From assembly GCF_029051685.1 (NCBI RefSeq), contig NZ_JAACFT010000004.1, positions 124,001-188,000 on the forward strand: a stretch of 64,000 nucleotides of DNA, given 5' to 3'. This DNA is from Bradyrhizobium sp. CSA207 (GTDB lineage Bacteria > Pseudomonadota > Alphaproteobacteria > Rhizobiales > Xanthobacteraceae). A program made the position numbers and the translations under genes. Of this stretch, positions 24,085 to 32,092 are shown in pieces (position 1 is the stretch's first letter; each line of letters starts with the position of its first letter). The notes under the pieces were generated by a model. The model had not been told where the DNA came from. It made no database searches and was given only the letters and a program-made list of their open reading frames with translations.

Positions 24085-25062
24085 ATGTCGAGCCCGTTCG
24101 AATCCTACGACGACCTCGAAGATGCCGACGAGCGGCTCCAGGCTGCCGATCCGGGGGAGCGCCGTGTCGCCATCATCGCGCTCGGCCATTCCGGCGATCC
24201 GGCAGCTGTCGGCCATCTCGCCAAGATGGTGGTCGATCCCGATGCCGGCGTGCGCCAGCAGGTCGCGATGGCACTTGGCGAGTTCGACGGGCCGGAGGCG
24301 GCGAGTGCGCTGGTCAAGCTGCTGGTCGACCCCGAGAGGATCGTGGCGTCCGCCGCGGCCGACAGCATGGCCGAGTTCAAGGATCCCTCCTGCGCCGACA
24401 TCATCCTGCCGCTGGTCAAGCACGCCCACGCGTTCGTTCGCATGGGCGCGCTACGTGCGCTGAAAGAGCTGCGCTGCAAGGATACGCTGAAGCCGGCGTT
24501 GGAAGCGCTGCAGGATTCCGATGCCGCCGTGCGCGTGCAGGCGATCGGCGTGATCGGCTTCCTCAAGCTGGAAGAATCGATTCCGGCGCTGACCGCGCTG
24601 ATCAACGATCCCGACGCCCATGTGCGCCGCGCCGCCGTCAGCGCGCTGGCGTTCTCGCAGATGAAGCCTGCGGCGGAAACAATCACGCGCGCGTTGAAGG
24701 ACACCGACTGGATGGTCCGCGAGATGGCGGCGGAGACTCTGGGCCTCAACATCAACGGTTCGCTCGCGGCCGACCAGCTCGTCGGCTGTCTTGCCGATGA
24801 GTTCTGGCAGGTGCGGCTGAAGGTGATCCGCAGCCTCGGGCGCATGAAGATCGAGCGCGCAGTGCGGCCGATCGGCAATTGCGTCAACCACGACCAGGCC
24901 AATTTGCGGAAAGAGGCGGCCGCCGCGCTCGGCGAGATCGCCCATCCCGACGGCGAGGCGTTCCTGGCCGTGATCGCTGACGATCCCGATCCGGATGTCC
25001 GCAAGAACGCACGCTGGGCGCTCCAGCAGATCGCGGCCCAAAAGGCACGGGCAGGGACGTAG
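24085..25062 (+). CDS. HEAT-repeat protein
   Basis: A 325-residue protein built almost wholly of about nine HEAT/PBS-lyase-like repeats of roughly 31 residues. Each has the DxDxxVRxxAxxALG pattern (DPDAGVRQQVAMALGEF, DSDAAVRVQAIGVIGFL, DPDAHVRRAAVSALAF, DPDPDVRKNARWALQQI and so on). Such proteins are scaffolds or partner-binding chaperones rather than enzymes. The gene starts 2 bp after the ferredoxin stop, so translation is coupled. It probably binds the ferredoxin or flavoprotein, perhaps as an assembly or cofactor-insertion factor. No catalytic motif is visible. Confidence 0.9.
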   Translation: MSSPFESYDDLEDADERLQAADPGERRVAIIALGHSGDPAAVGHLAKMVVDPDAGVRQQVAMALGEFDGPEAASALVKLLVDPERIVASAAADSMAEFKDPSCADIILPLVKHAHAFVRMGALRALKELRCKDTLKPALEALQDSDAAVRVQAIGVIGFLKLEESIPALTALINDPDAHVRRAAVSALAFSQMKPAAETITRALKDTDWMVREMAAETLGLNINGSLAADQLVGCLADEFWQVRLKVIRSLGRMKIERAVRPIGNCVNHDQANLRKEAAAALGEIAHPDGEAFLAVIADDPDPDVRKNARWALQQIAAQKARAGT

Positions 25063-25079
25063 CCGCGAGACAAGCTGCC

Positions 25080-25106
25080 GCTCTGGACTTCCAGAGCCAG
25101 ACGTTT
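25080..25106 (+). terminator. Possible terminator after the HEAT-repeat gene
   Basis: GCTCTGG (25080-25086) pairs perfectly with CCAGAGC (25091-25097) around an ACTT loop, followed by CAGACGTTT. The stem is short and the T run is only three bases, so it is a weak candidate. Confidence 0.4.
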
Positions 25107-25122
25107 ATTGGTCTTCGCCAAT
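25107..25122. promoter_or_regulatory. Inverted repeat upstream of the FAH-family gene
   Basis: ATTGG and CCAAT flank a TCTTCG centre, 53 bp before the FAH-family start. It could be an operator or a small hairpin; no matching site was found elsewhere in the window. Confidence 0.25.
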
Positions 25123-25174
25123 GTGATCGGCCGCTGCGTACGCGGCTGATCCGAGAAATTGCGAGGACGGCGCC

Positions 25175-26347
25175 ATGGCGACATTGACTGTGAAGGATCT
25201 TCTCCCCGAGGACGGAACGCGGGGAACGCTGGTCGGCCGCGTCTGGCTGCCGCAGGCGAACGGTCCGTCTGTGGTCGCCGTGCGGGCCGACGGCGTGTTC
25301 GACGTCACCGCAAAATTTCCGACCGTCAGCGCACTCTGTGAAGAGGATAATCCGGCCAAGGCGCTTGCTGCGACCAGGGGCGAGCGCATCGGCGATCTCG
25401 AAGCCATCGTGGCCAACACGCCGCCCGACCAGCGCGACCCCATGAAGCCGTGGCTGCTCGCGCCCGTCGATCTCCAGACGCTGAAGGCGGCCGGCGTCAC
25501 TTTCGCCATCTCGATGCTGGAGCGCGTCATCGAAGAGCGGGCCAAGGGCAATCCGGCCTCGGCCGAAGCGATCCGTAAAGAAGTGACGCGGCTGATCGGC
25601 GACGATCTGTCCAAGCTCAAGCCGGGCTCGGACCAGGCGATGCGGCTGAAGCAGGTGCTGATCGACCAGAACGCCTGGAGCCAGTATCTCGAGGTCGGCA
25701 TCGGTCCTGATGCCGAGGTCTTCACCAAGGCGCCGACCCTGTCTTCGGTCGGCACCGGCATGGATGCGGGACTGCATCCGAAGTCGACCTGGAACAACCC
25801 GGAGCCGGAGCTGGTGCTGTTCGTCTCGAGCCGCGGCAAGATCGTCGGTGGCGCGCTCGGCAATGACGTCAATCTGCGCGACTTCGAGGGTCGCTCCGCG
25901 CTCTTGTTGTCGAAGGCCAAGGACAACAACGCCTCCTGCGCGATCGGCCCGCTGCTGCGCCTGTTCGACGACACCTTCTCGCTCGACGACGCCCGCAAGC
26001 TGGACATCAGCCTGAACGTGAAGGGGGCGGACGGTTTTGTCCTCGACGGCCATTCCTCGATCAGCAAGATCAGCCGCGATCCCACCGATTTGGTCGCGCA
26101 GACCATCGGGCCCGTGCATCAATATCCCGATGGCTTCGTGCTGTTTCTCGGGACCATGTTCGCGCCCGTCAAGGATCGCGATGCGCCTGGGCAGGGGTTC
26201 ACCCACAAGCGCGACGACATCGTCACGATTGCAGCGCCCCAGCTCGGCAAGCTCGTCAACCGCATGCGTAGCAGCGACGAGTGCGAGCCCTGGACCTTCG
26301 GCATCGGCGCACTGATGAAGAACCTCGCGCAGCGGAAGTTGATCTAG
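25175..26347 (+). CDS. Fumarylacetoacetate-hydrolase-family protein, probable 2-keto-3-deoxy-sugar-acid dehydratase
   Basis: A 390-residue FAH-superfamily enzyme. The metal ligands appear as E210 and E212 in NNPEPELVLF and D231 in GNDVNLRD. A long N-terminal domain of about 160 residues precedes the catalytic fold. Length and N-terminus (LLPEDGTRGTLVGRVWLP) resemble the XylX-type enzymes that dehydrate 2-keto-3-deoxypentonates. That fits the downstream aldose dehydrogenase and lactonase genes. It would then make 2-oxoglutarate semialdehyde from the ketodeoxy acid. A hydrolase or decarboxylase role is possible too. The gene stands as a single unit, with 386 bp of repeat and promoter DNA before the next gene. 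Confidence 0.8.
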   Translation: MATLTVKDLLPEDGTRGTLVGRVWLPQANGPSVVAVRADGVFDVTAKFPTVSALCEEDNPAKALAATRGERIGDLEAIVANTPPDQRDPMKPWLLAPVDLQTLKAAGVTFAISMLERVIEERAKGNPASAEAIRKEVTRLIGDDLSKLKPGSDQAMRLKQVLIDQNAWSQYLEVGIGPDAEVFTKAPTLSSVGTGMDAGLHPKSTWNNPEPELVLFVSSRGKIVGGALGNDVNLRDFEGRSALLLSKAKDNNASCAIGPLLRLFDDTFSLDDARKLDISLNVKGADGFVLDGHSSISKISRDPTDLVAQTIGPVHQYPDGFVLFLGTMFAPVKDRDAPGQGFTHKRDDIVTIAAPQLGKLVNRMRSSDECEPWTFGIGALMKNLAQRKLI

Positions 26348-26406
26348 GCGTGTCTTCACCCCCTTCCGCGGGTGGCAGAGCGTGCACGCGCGAATTGCGG
26401 GAAGTC

Positions 26407-26490
26407 GTCATGCCCGGGCTTGTCCCGGGCATCCACGTTCTTGGTCCCGCGCGGTGAGGCGTGGATGGCCGGGACAAGCCCGGCCATGAT
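26407..26490. repeat. Dispersed palindromic repeat, GTCATGCCCGGGCTTGTCC family, copy 1
   Basis: GTCATGCCCGGGCTTGTCCC at the left is mirrored by GGGACAAGCCCGGCCATGAT at the right, with ATCCACG and CGTGGAT inside. A near-identical copy is at 36209-36292. It is a REP-like element, not a gene. Confidence 0.85.
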
Positions 26491-26608
26491 GGTGTGGCGC
26501 TGGCCAAGCCGCATCATTTCCTTCATCTTCCCGTTGCACCCCCGGAACAAAATCGCTCTGGGCGTGTTATAGGACCGTTCCCCGCAGTCCCATGCGCTTC
26601 CGGCCAAT

Positions 26609-26629
26609 AGTCAGATAATATGACTAGTC
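26609..26629. promoter_or_regulatory. Palindromic operator candidate upstream of the sugar-binding protein gene
   Basis: AGTCA (26609-26613) and TGACT (26621-26625) flank seven bases, and GACTAGTC at 26622-26629 is a perfect palindrome of its own. The GTCW-N7-WGAC layout recurs before chvE. The FadR-type regulator encoded in this operon is the likely binder. Confidence 0.4.
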
Positions 26630-26733
26630 GGAACCGATCTTCCATGAAATAGTGCCTTCCGCCGCCCTCAAGGGCGGCCGTTGGGTGCCATGTTACCATA
26701 GGCGCCCGGAATAACACTTGGGAGACACGCCTG

Positions 26734-27699
26734 ATGAACCTCAAAGCCCTTTTTGCGGCCAGCGCCACGGCCGCCTTGCTGATCGCGATGCCGGCCAGCG
26801 CCGGCCAGCTCACCATCGGCTTCTCGCAGATCGGATCGGAATCCGGCTGGCGCGCGGCCGAGACCTCCGTCTCCAAGCAGGAGGCCGCCAAGCGCCAGGT
26901 CAATCTCAAGATCGCCGACGCCCAGCAGAAGCAGGAGAACCAGATCAAGGCGATCCGCTCCTTCATCGCGCAGAACGTCGACGCGATCTTTCTCGCGCCC
27001 GTGGTGTCGACCGGCTGGGATTCGGTGCTGAAGGAAGCCAAGGAGGCCAAGATCCCGGTCGTGCTGCTCGACCGCGACATCGATCCCTCCGGCAAGGAGC
27101 TCTATCTTACCGCCGTGACCTCCGACAGCGTGCACGAAGGCGAGGTTGCCGGCGACTGGCTGGCCAAGACCGTCGGGGCTAAGGCCTGCAGCATCGTCGA
27201 ATTGCAGGGCACGGTCGGCGCGAGCGTCGCCGCCAACCGCAAGAAGGGTTTTGATACCGCCATCGCCAAGCATTCGAACCTGAAGGTGGTGCGCAGCCAG
27301 ACTGGCGACTTCACCCGCGCCAAGGGCAAGGAGGTGATGGAGAGCTTCATCAAGGCCGAAGGCGGCGGCAAGTCGATCTGCGCGGTCTATGCCCACAATG
27401 ACGACATGATGGTCGGTGCGATCCAGGCGATGAAGGAAGCCGGACTTAAGCCGGGCAAGGAGATCCTCACCGTCTCGATCGACGCGGTCCCGGATATCTT
27501 CAAGGCCATGGCCGCCGGCGAAGCCAATGCCACCGTGGAACTGACGCCGAACATGGCGGGCCCGGCGCTCGATGCCATCGCGGCCTTCAAGGACAAGGGC
27601 ACGGTGCCACCGAAATGGATCCAGACGGAATCGAAGCTCTACACCGCCGCCGACGATCCGCAGAAGATCTACGACAGCAAGAAGGGTCTCGGCTATTGA
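26734..27699 (+). CDS. Sugar ABC transporter substrate-binding protein, YtfQ/AraU-like
   Basis: A periplasmic binding protein of 321 residues, type I (ribose/galactose) fold. The signal peptide ends near AMPASAG. The mature start LTIGFSQIGSESGWRAAET is typical of YtfQ, the galactofuranose binder, and of its arabinose-binding relatives. Other YtfQ-like features are QENQIKAIRSFIAQNVDAI and the hinge VVLLDRDIDPS. GGGAGACACGCCTG precedes the ATG. Three transporter genes follow in the YtfR, YtfT, YjfF order. The locus contains an aldose dehydrogenase of the L-arabinose/galactose type, so either sugar is a good substrate candidate. Confidence 0.92.
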   Translation: MNLKALFAASATAALLIAMPASAGQLTIGFSQIGSESGWRAAETSVSKQEAAKRQVNLKIADAQQKQENQIKAIRSFIAQNVDAIFLAPVVSTGWDSVLKEAKEAKIPVVLLDRDIDPSGKELYLTAVTSDSVHEGEVAGDWLAKTVGAKACSIVELQGTVGASVAANRKKGFDTAIAKHSNLKVVRSQTGDFTRAKGKEVMESFIKAEGGGKSICAVYAHNDDMMVGAIQAMKEAGLKPGKEILTVSIDAVPDIFKAMAAGEANATVELTPNMAGPALDAIAAFKDKGTVPPKWIQTESKLYTAADDPQKIYDSKKGLGY

Positions 27700-27815
27700 G
27701 GCGGGGACTTGCGCCGTCGGCGGTTGTCCGGCGGCGCTCCCCTTCGTAGCCGCTGCACAAACGAGTATGTTGGGCGTCCGCGTGGTCCGCGGGCGCCGGT
27801 GGGAGTAACGACGCA

Positions 27816-29360
27816 ATGGAGAAAAGCCCGGATCCTGCTCCGCCGCTGCTGGAGGTGCGCGGGATCAGCAAGAGCTTTGGTGCGGTGCGTGCGTTGCAGG
27901 AAGTCGACTTCACGCTGCGTGCCGGCGAGATCCATGCGCTGCTCGGCGAGAACGGCGCGGGCAAATCCACGTTGATCAAGGCGATCACCGGCGTGTTCCC
28001 GCGCGACGCAGGCGTCATCCGCATCAGCGGCGAAGAGGTCGCGCCGCGCTCGGCCAAGGCGGCGCTTCAGGCCGGCATCGCCACCGTCTACCAGGAGGTC
28101 AATCTGCTGCCGAACCTCTCGGTGGCGCAAAACCTGTTCCTTGACCGCCAGCCGATGCGCTTCGGCATCGTGCGCGAAGGCGAGATGCGCCGCCGCGCGA
28201 AAATGCTGCTCGGCGGGTTCGGCCTCGATATCGATGTCTCAGCGCCGCTCGGCAGCTATTCGGTCGCAGTGCAGCATGTCACCGCAATCGCGCGCGCCGT
28301 CGATTTATCGGCGCGCGTGCTGATCCTCGACGAGCCGACCGCAAGCCTCGACCGCCACGAAGTCGAGATCCTCTTCGATATCATGCGTCAGCTCGCCGGC
28401 CGCGGCATCGGCATCGTTTTCGTCAGCCATTTTCTCGACCAGGTCTACGAGATATCCGATCGCATCACGGTGCTGCGCAACGGGCGGCTGGTCGGCGAGC
28501 GCGAGACCGCCTCGCTGCCGCGGCTCGAGCTGATCCGGATGATGCTCGGCCGCGAGCTAGCCGAAACCACCAGCGCGCGCGCGGCTACGGCTGAGCATCA
28601 GGCGCGCGAAGTTTGTGCGAGCTTCGAAGGCTATGGCAAGGCCGGCTATGTCGCGCCGTTCAATCTCGAACTGCGCCACGGTGAGGTCGTGGGTCTCGCC
28701 GGCCTGCTCGGCTCGGGCCGGACCGAGACGGCGCGGCTGGTGTTCGGTGCGGAGCGCGCCGATCGCGGGCAGGCGAAAGTCGAGGGCGATCCCATACGGC
28801 TCCTGTCGCCGCGCGACGGCGTGCGCCACGGCTTTGGCTATTGTCCGGAGGAGCGCAAGACCGACGGCATCGTCGCCGAGCTCACCGTGCGCGAGAACAT
28901 CGTGCTCGCGCTCCAGGCCAAGCGCGGCCTGCACAGGCCACTATCGCGGCGCGAGCAGGACGAGATCGCAGGCCGTTACGTCAAGATGCTCGATATCCGC
29001 CCGCCCGATCCGGAGCGCCCCGTCGGGCTGTTGTCCGGCGGCAACCAGCAGAAGGTGCTGCTGGCACGCTGGCTCGCGACCTCGCCGCGTCTTCTCGTGC
29101 TGGACGAGCCGACCCGCGGCATCGACGTCGGTGCGCATGCCGAGATCATCCGCCTGATCCGCGAGCTCTGCGACGATGGGCTTGCCCTGCTCGTGATCTC
29201 CTCCGAGTTAGATGAGATCGTGACCTATTCGGATCGCGTGGTGGTGCTGCGCGATCGCGCGCATGTCGACGAGCTCACGGGCGAGGCGATCGACATCAGC
29301 AACATTCTCGCGGCCATCGCCGCCGATAGCGCTGTTGTTGCGCATGAGGGGCGGGCATGA
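27816..29360 (+). CDS. Sugar ABC transporter ATP-binding protein, YtfR-like
   Basis: A double-ATPase protein of 514 residues, as usual for CUT2-type sugar importers. The first half has a complete Walker A (GENGAGKST), the signature region around GSYSVAVQHV in place of LSGGQ, and Walker B LILDEPTASLD. The second half has a degenerate Walker A (GLLGSGRTE), the signature LLSGGNQQK and LVLDEPTRGIDVG. It works at the membrane with the two permeases that follow, overlapping the first by 4 bp. The 116-bp gap after the binding-protein gene contains GC-rich inverted repeats that could lower expression of the transporter relative to the binding protein. Confidence 0.92.
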   Translation: MEKSPDPAPPLLEVRGISKSFGAVRALQEVDFTLRAGEIHALLGENGAGKSTLIKAITGVFPRDAGVIRISGEEVAPRSAKAALQAGIATVYQEVNLLPNLSVAQNLFLDRQPMRFGIVREGEMRRRAKMLLGGFGLDIDVSAPLGSYSVAVQHVTAIARAVDLSARVLILDEPTASLDRHEVEILFDIMRQLAGRGIGIVFVSHFLDQVYEISDRITVLRNGRLVGERETASLPRLELIRMMLGRELAETTSARAATAEHQAREVCASFEGYGKAGYVAPFNLELRHGEVVGLAGLLGSGRTETARLVFGAERADRGQAKVEGDPIRLLSPRDGVRHGFGYCPEERKTDGIVAELTVRENIVLALQAKRGLHRPLSRREQDEIAGRYVKMLDIRPPDPERPVGLLSGGNQQKVLLARWLATSPRLLVLDEPTRGIDVGAHAEIIRLIRELCDDGLALLVISSELDEIVTYSDRVVVLRDRAHVDELTGEAIDISNILAAIAADSAVVAHEGRA

Positions 29361-30349
29361 CAGCGCTGCTGCCGCGCCGCGGTCTTGCCCAGATTCTTGC
29401 GCTGATCGTTATCCTGGCGGTCGACCGGGTGGTGTCGCCCCAATTCTTCGATCTGCGCCTCCAGGACGGCCGCCTGTTCGGCAGCCTGATCGATGTGCTC
29501 AATCGCGGCACGCCGGTGGCTCTGCTCTCGCTCGGTATGGTGCTGGTGATCGCCACGCGCGGCATCGATCTTTCGGTCGGCGCGGTGATGGCAATCTCGG
29601 GTGCAATCGCGGCGAGCCTTGCCGACAGTCATGGGCTGCCGGTCGTGCTGGCGGCGGCGCTCGGCGCTGGGCTCGTCTGCGGATTGTGGAACGGCTTTCT
29701 CGTCAGTGTGCTCGGCATGCAGCCGATCGTCGCGACGCTGATCCTGATGGTGGCGGGGCGCGGCATTGCCCAGCTCATAACCGAAGGGCGTATCGTGACC
29801 TTCAGCTCGCCCGACCTGGTCTGGCTTGGCAATGGCTCCATCCTCGGCGTGCCGGTGCCGGTCGCGATTGCGCTGGGGATGCTGATCCTCACCGGCGCGG
29901 TGGTGCGCGGCTCGGCGCTCGGGCTCCTGATCGAGGCGACCGGCGGCAATGCGCGGGCGAGCGAGCTTGCCGGCGTCGGCACGCGCGCGATGATTTTGGC
30001 CGTCTATGTCTGGTGCGGCGTCTGCGCCGCGCTCGCCGGCGTGATCGCGGCGGCCGACATCATGGGCGCGGATGCCAACAATGCCGGCCTTTGGCTCGAG
30101 CTCGACGCCATCCTTGCGGTGGTGATCGGCGGTACCTCGCTGTTCGGCGGCCGCTTCAGCCTCGTGCTCGCCGTGCTCGGCGCGCTGATCATCCAGACCA
30201 TGAACACCGGCATTCTGCTGTCCGGCTATCCGCCGGAGTTCAACCTGCTGGTCAAGGCGGTGGTGGTGCTAACCGTGCTGCTGCTGCAATCGCCGAAGCT
30301 ATCGGGATTCTCCGGGATTATGCCCCCGTTGCGGAGGGCGAAGGCATGA
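29357..30349 (+). CDS. Sugar ABC transporter permease, YtfT-like
   Basis: An inner-membrane permease of 330 residues with about eight to ten membrane helices. It carries the CUT2 permease motif in GMVLVIATRGIDLSVGAVMAISG and a later GGTSLFGGRFSLVLAVLGAL. It is the first of two non-identical permeases, a feature of the YtfQRT-YjfF group; most CUT2 importers use one permease as a homodimer. It overlaps the ATPase gene before it and the second permease after it by 4 bp each, so all are translated together. Confidence 0.92.
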   Translation: MTALLPRRGLAQILALIVILAVDRVVSPQFFDLRLQDGRLFGSLIDVLNRGTPVALLSLGMVLVIATRGIDLSVGAVMAISGAIAASLADSHGLPVVLAAALGAGLVCGLWNGFLVSVLGMQPIVATLILMVAGRGIAQLITEGRIVTFSSPDLVWLGNGSILGVPVPVAIALGMLILTGAVVRGSALGLLIEATGGNARASELAGVGTRAMILAVYVWCGVCAALAGVIAAADIMGADANNAGLWLELDAILAVVIGGTSLFGGRFSLVLAVLGALIIQTMNTGILLSGYPPEFNLLVKAVVVLTVLLLQSPKLSGFSGIMPPLRRAKA

Positions 30350-31326
30350 AAGGCCTGCCGCCCGTCGTCATCACGGCCATCGTGCTCGTCCTGGGCTTCG
30401 CGCTCTGCGCGATGCAGTTCCCCAACATCGCCTCCACCCGCGTGGTCGGCAATCTCCTCACCGACAATGCCTTCCTCGGCATTGTCGCGACCGGAATGAC
30501 CTTCGTGATCATCTCGGGCGGCATCGATCTCTCGGTCGGCTCGGTGATCGGCTTTACCACAGTGTTCGTCGCGCTCGCGATCGAGCGCTGGGGTGTGCCG
30601 CCGCTGGTCGCCTTCGTCGCCATCCTTGTGCTCTCGGCGGGTTTCGGCGCGGCGATGGGCGCCGTCATCCATGTCTTCGACCTGCCGCCTTTCATTGTGA
30701 CCCTGGCCGGCATGTTCCTGGCTCGCGGCGCCAGCTTCCTGCTCTCGACGGAATCGGTGCCGATCAGCGCGCCGATCTATTCGACGGTGTCGGATTTCGC
30801 GTTGCGATTGCCGGGCGGCGGGCGATTGACGGCGATTGCGATCATCATGCTCGCGATCGTGATCGGCGGTGCGCTGCTGCTGACGTTCACGCGGTTCGGC
30901 GCCAACGTCTACGCGCTTGGCGGCAACCGTGTGGCCGCGAACCTGATGGGCGTTGCGGTCGGACGGATGACAGTGCGAATCTACATGCTATCGAGCCTGC
31001 TTGCAGGCATCGCCGGCATCGTTTTCTCGTTCTACACCAGCGCCGGCTACTCGCTTTCCGCCGTCGGCGTCGAGCTCGACACCATCGCCGCGGTCGTGAT
31101 CGGCGGCACCCTGCTGACAGGCGGGCAGGGCTCGGTGATCGGCACGTTCCTCGGTGTGCTGATCCAGGGCTTGATCCAGACCTACATCAATTTCGACGGC
31201 ACGTTGTCGAGTTGGTGGACCAAGATCGCAACCGGCGTGCTGCTGTTTGCCTTCATCGCCTTGCAGCAGGCGCTGGTCGCGCTCGCGCGCCGGCCCGTGG
31301 CGAAGAGTGCAGGAGCAGCGTCATGA
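30346..31326 (+). CDS. Sugar ABC transporter permease, YjfF-like
   Basis: The second permease of the importer, 326 residues. It has the matching CUT2 motif GMTFVIISGGIDLSVGSVIGFT and a C-terminal GGTLLTGGQGSVIGTFLGVLIQGL. ATGA overlaps at both ends join it to the first permease and to the regulator gene. The paired permeases form a heterodimer in the membrane. The frame stays open far upstream, but the family sequence begins at MKGLPPVV. Confidence 0.92.
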   Translation: MKGLPPVVITAIVLVLGFALCAMQFPNIASTRVVGNLLTDNAFLGIVATGMTFVIISGGIDLSVGSVIGFTTVFVALAIERWGVPPLVAFVAILVLSAGFGAAMGAVIHVFDLPPFIVTLAGMFLARGASFLLSTESVPISAPIYSTVSDFALRLPGGGRLTAIAIIMLAIVIGGALLLTFTRFGANVYALGGNRVAANLMGVAVGRMTVRIYMLSSLLAGIAGIVFSFYTSAGYSLSAVGVELDTIAAVVIGGTLLTGGQGSVIGTFLGVLIQGLIQTYINFDGTLSSWWTKIATGVLLFAFIALQQALVALARRPVAKSAGAAS

Positions 31327-32090
31327 CCTCGCGCATCGTCGTCATCCCGACGCAACGGGCTCACTCCAATCATGCGGAAGTGGCCCGCTCGATCGGCGTC
31401 GACATCATCGCCGGCCGTTACGCCGAAGGGACACGGCTGCCGGGCGATGCCGAGCTGATCGCGATGTTCGGCGTGTCGCGGCCGGTGTTGCGCGAGAGCG
31501 TGAAGACGCTGGTAGCCAAGGGGCTGCTCACCACCAAGGCGCGGGTTGGCACCGTCGTGCGCGAGCGCGGCGCCTGGAACATGTTCGACGCCGATGTGCT
31601 GGCCTGGCATCTGGACGCCGGCATCGACAAGCGCTTCCTCAACGACCTTGCCGAGATACGTCTCGCGGTCGAGCCGCGCGCGGCAGTGCTGGCGGCGGGG
31701 CGGCGATCGGAAGAGGATATTGCCGAGCTGCGCCGCTGCATGGATCGCATGCGGCTCGAGGCCTCCGATTCCGTTCGCTTTGCCGACGCCGACCTCGCGC
31801 TCCATGTTGCGGTTGCGCGCGCGTCCGGAAATCTGTTCATGCGCTCGATCGGTCATGTCATCGAGGCCGCCTTGCGCGCCTCGTTCCTGCTCAGCGCCCC
31901 GGTCGAACCGGAGGACCGCGACACCGTGCTGCTCTGGCACCAGAAGATCGTCGATGCGATCGCGGCGGGTGACGTCGCCATGGCGTCCGAGGCGATGATC
32001 TATGTCATTCACAACGGCATGCGCCGCCACGAAGGCACGGTGATCGAGACCGCACCGACCGAGGCGCCATCCGCGGATACTGGAGAGTGA
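31323..32090 (+). CDS. FadR-subfamily GntR transcriptional regulator
   Basis: A 255-residue regulator. The winged helix is near residues 18-75 (YAEGTRLPGDAELIAMFGVSRPVLRESVKTL, with the R-x-P-V-R-E-type recognition helix). The C-terminal FCD effector domain has the metal/ligand histidine pattern (DADLALHVAVARASGN and later LWHQKIVDAI). FCD regulators usually respond to sugar acids or other carboxylates. Being inside the operon, it most likely represses or activates its own transporter and sugar-oxidation genes on sensing the aldonate or ketodeoxy intermediate. Candidate sites lie at 26609 and 35026. Confidence 0.9.
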   Translation: MTSRIVVIPTQRAHSNHAEVARSIGVDIIAGRYAEGTRLPGDAELIAMFGVSRPVLRESVKTLVAKGLLTTKARVGTVVRERGAWNMFDADVLAWHLDAGIDKRFLNDLAEIRLAVEPRAAVLAAGRRSEEDIAELRRCMDRMRLEASDSVRFADADLALHVAVARASGNLFMRSIGHVIEAALRASFLLSAPVEPEDRDTVLLWHQKIVDAIAAGDVAMASEAMIYVIHNGMRRHEGTVIETAPTEAPSADTGE

Positions 32091-32092
32091 GC

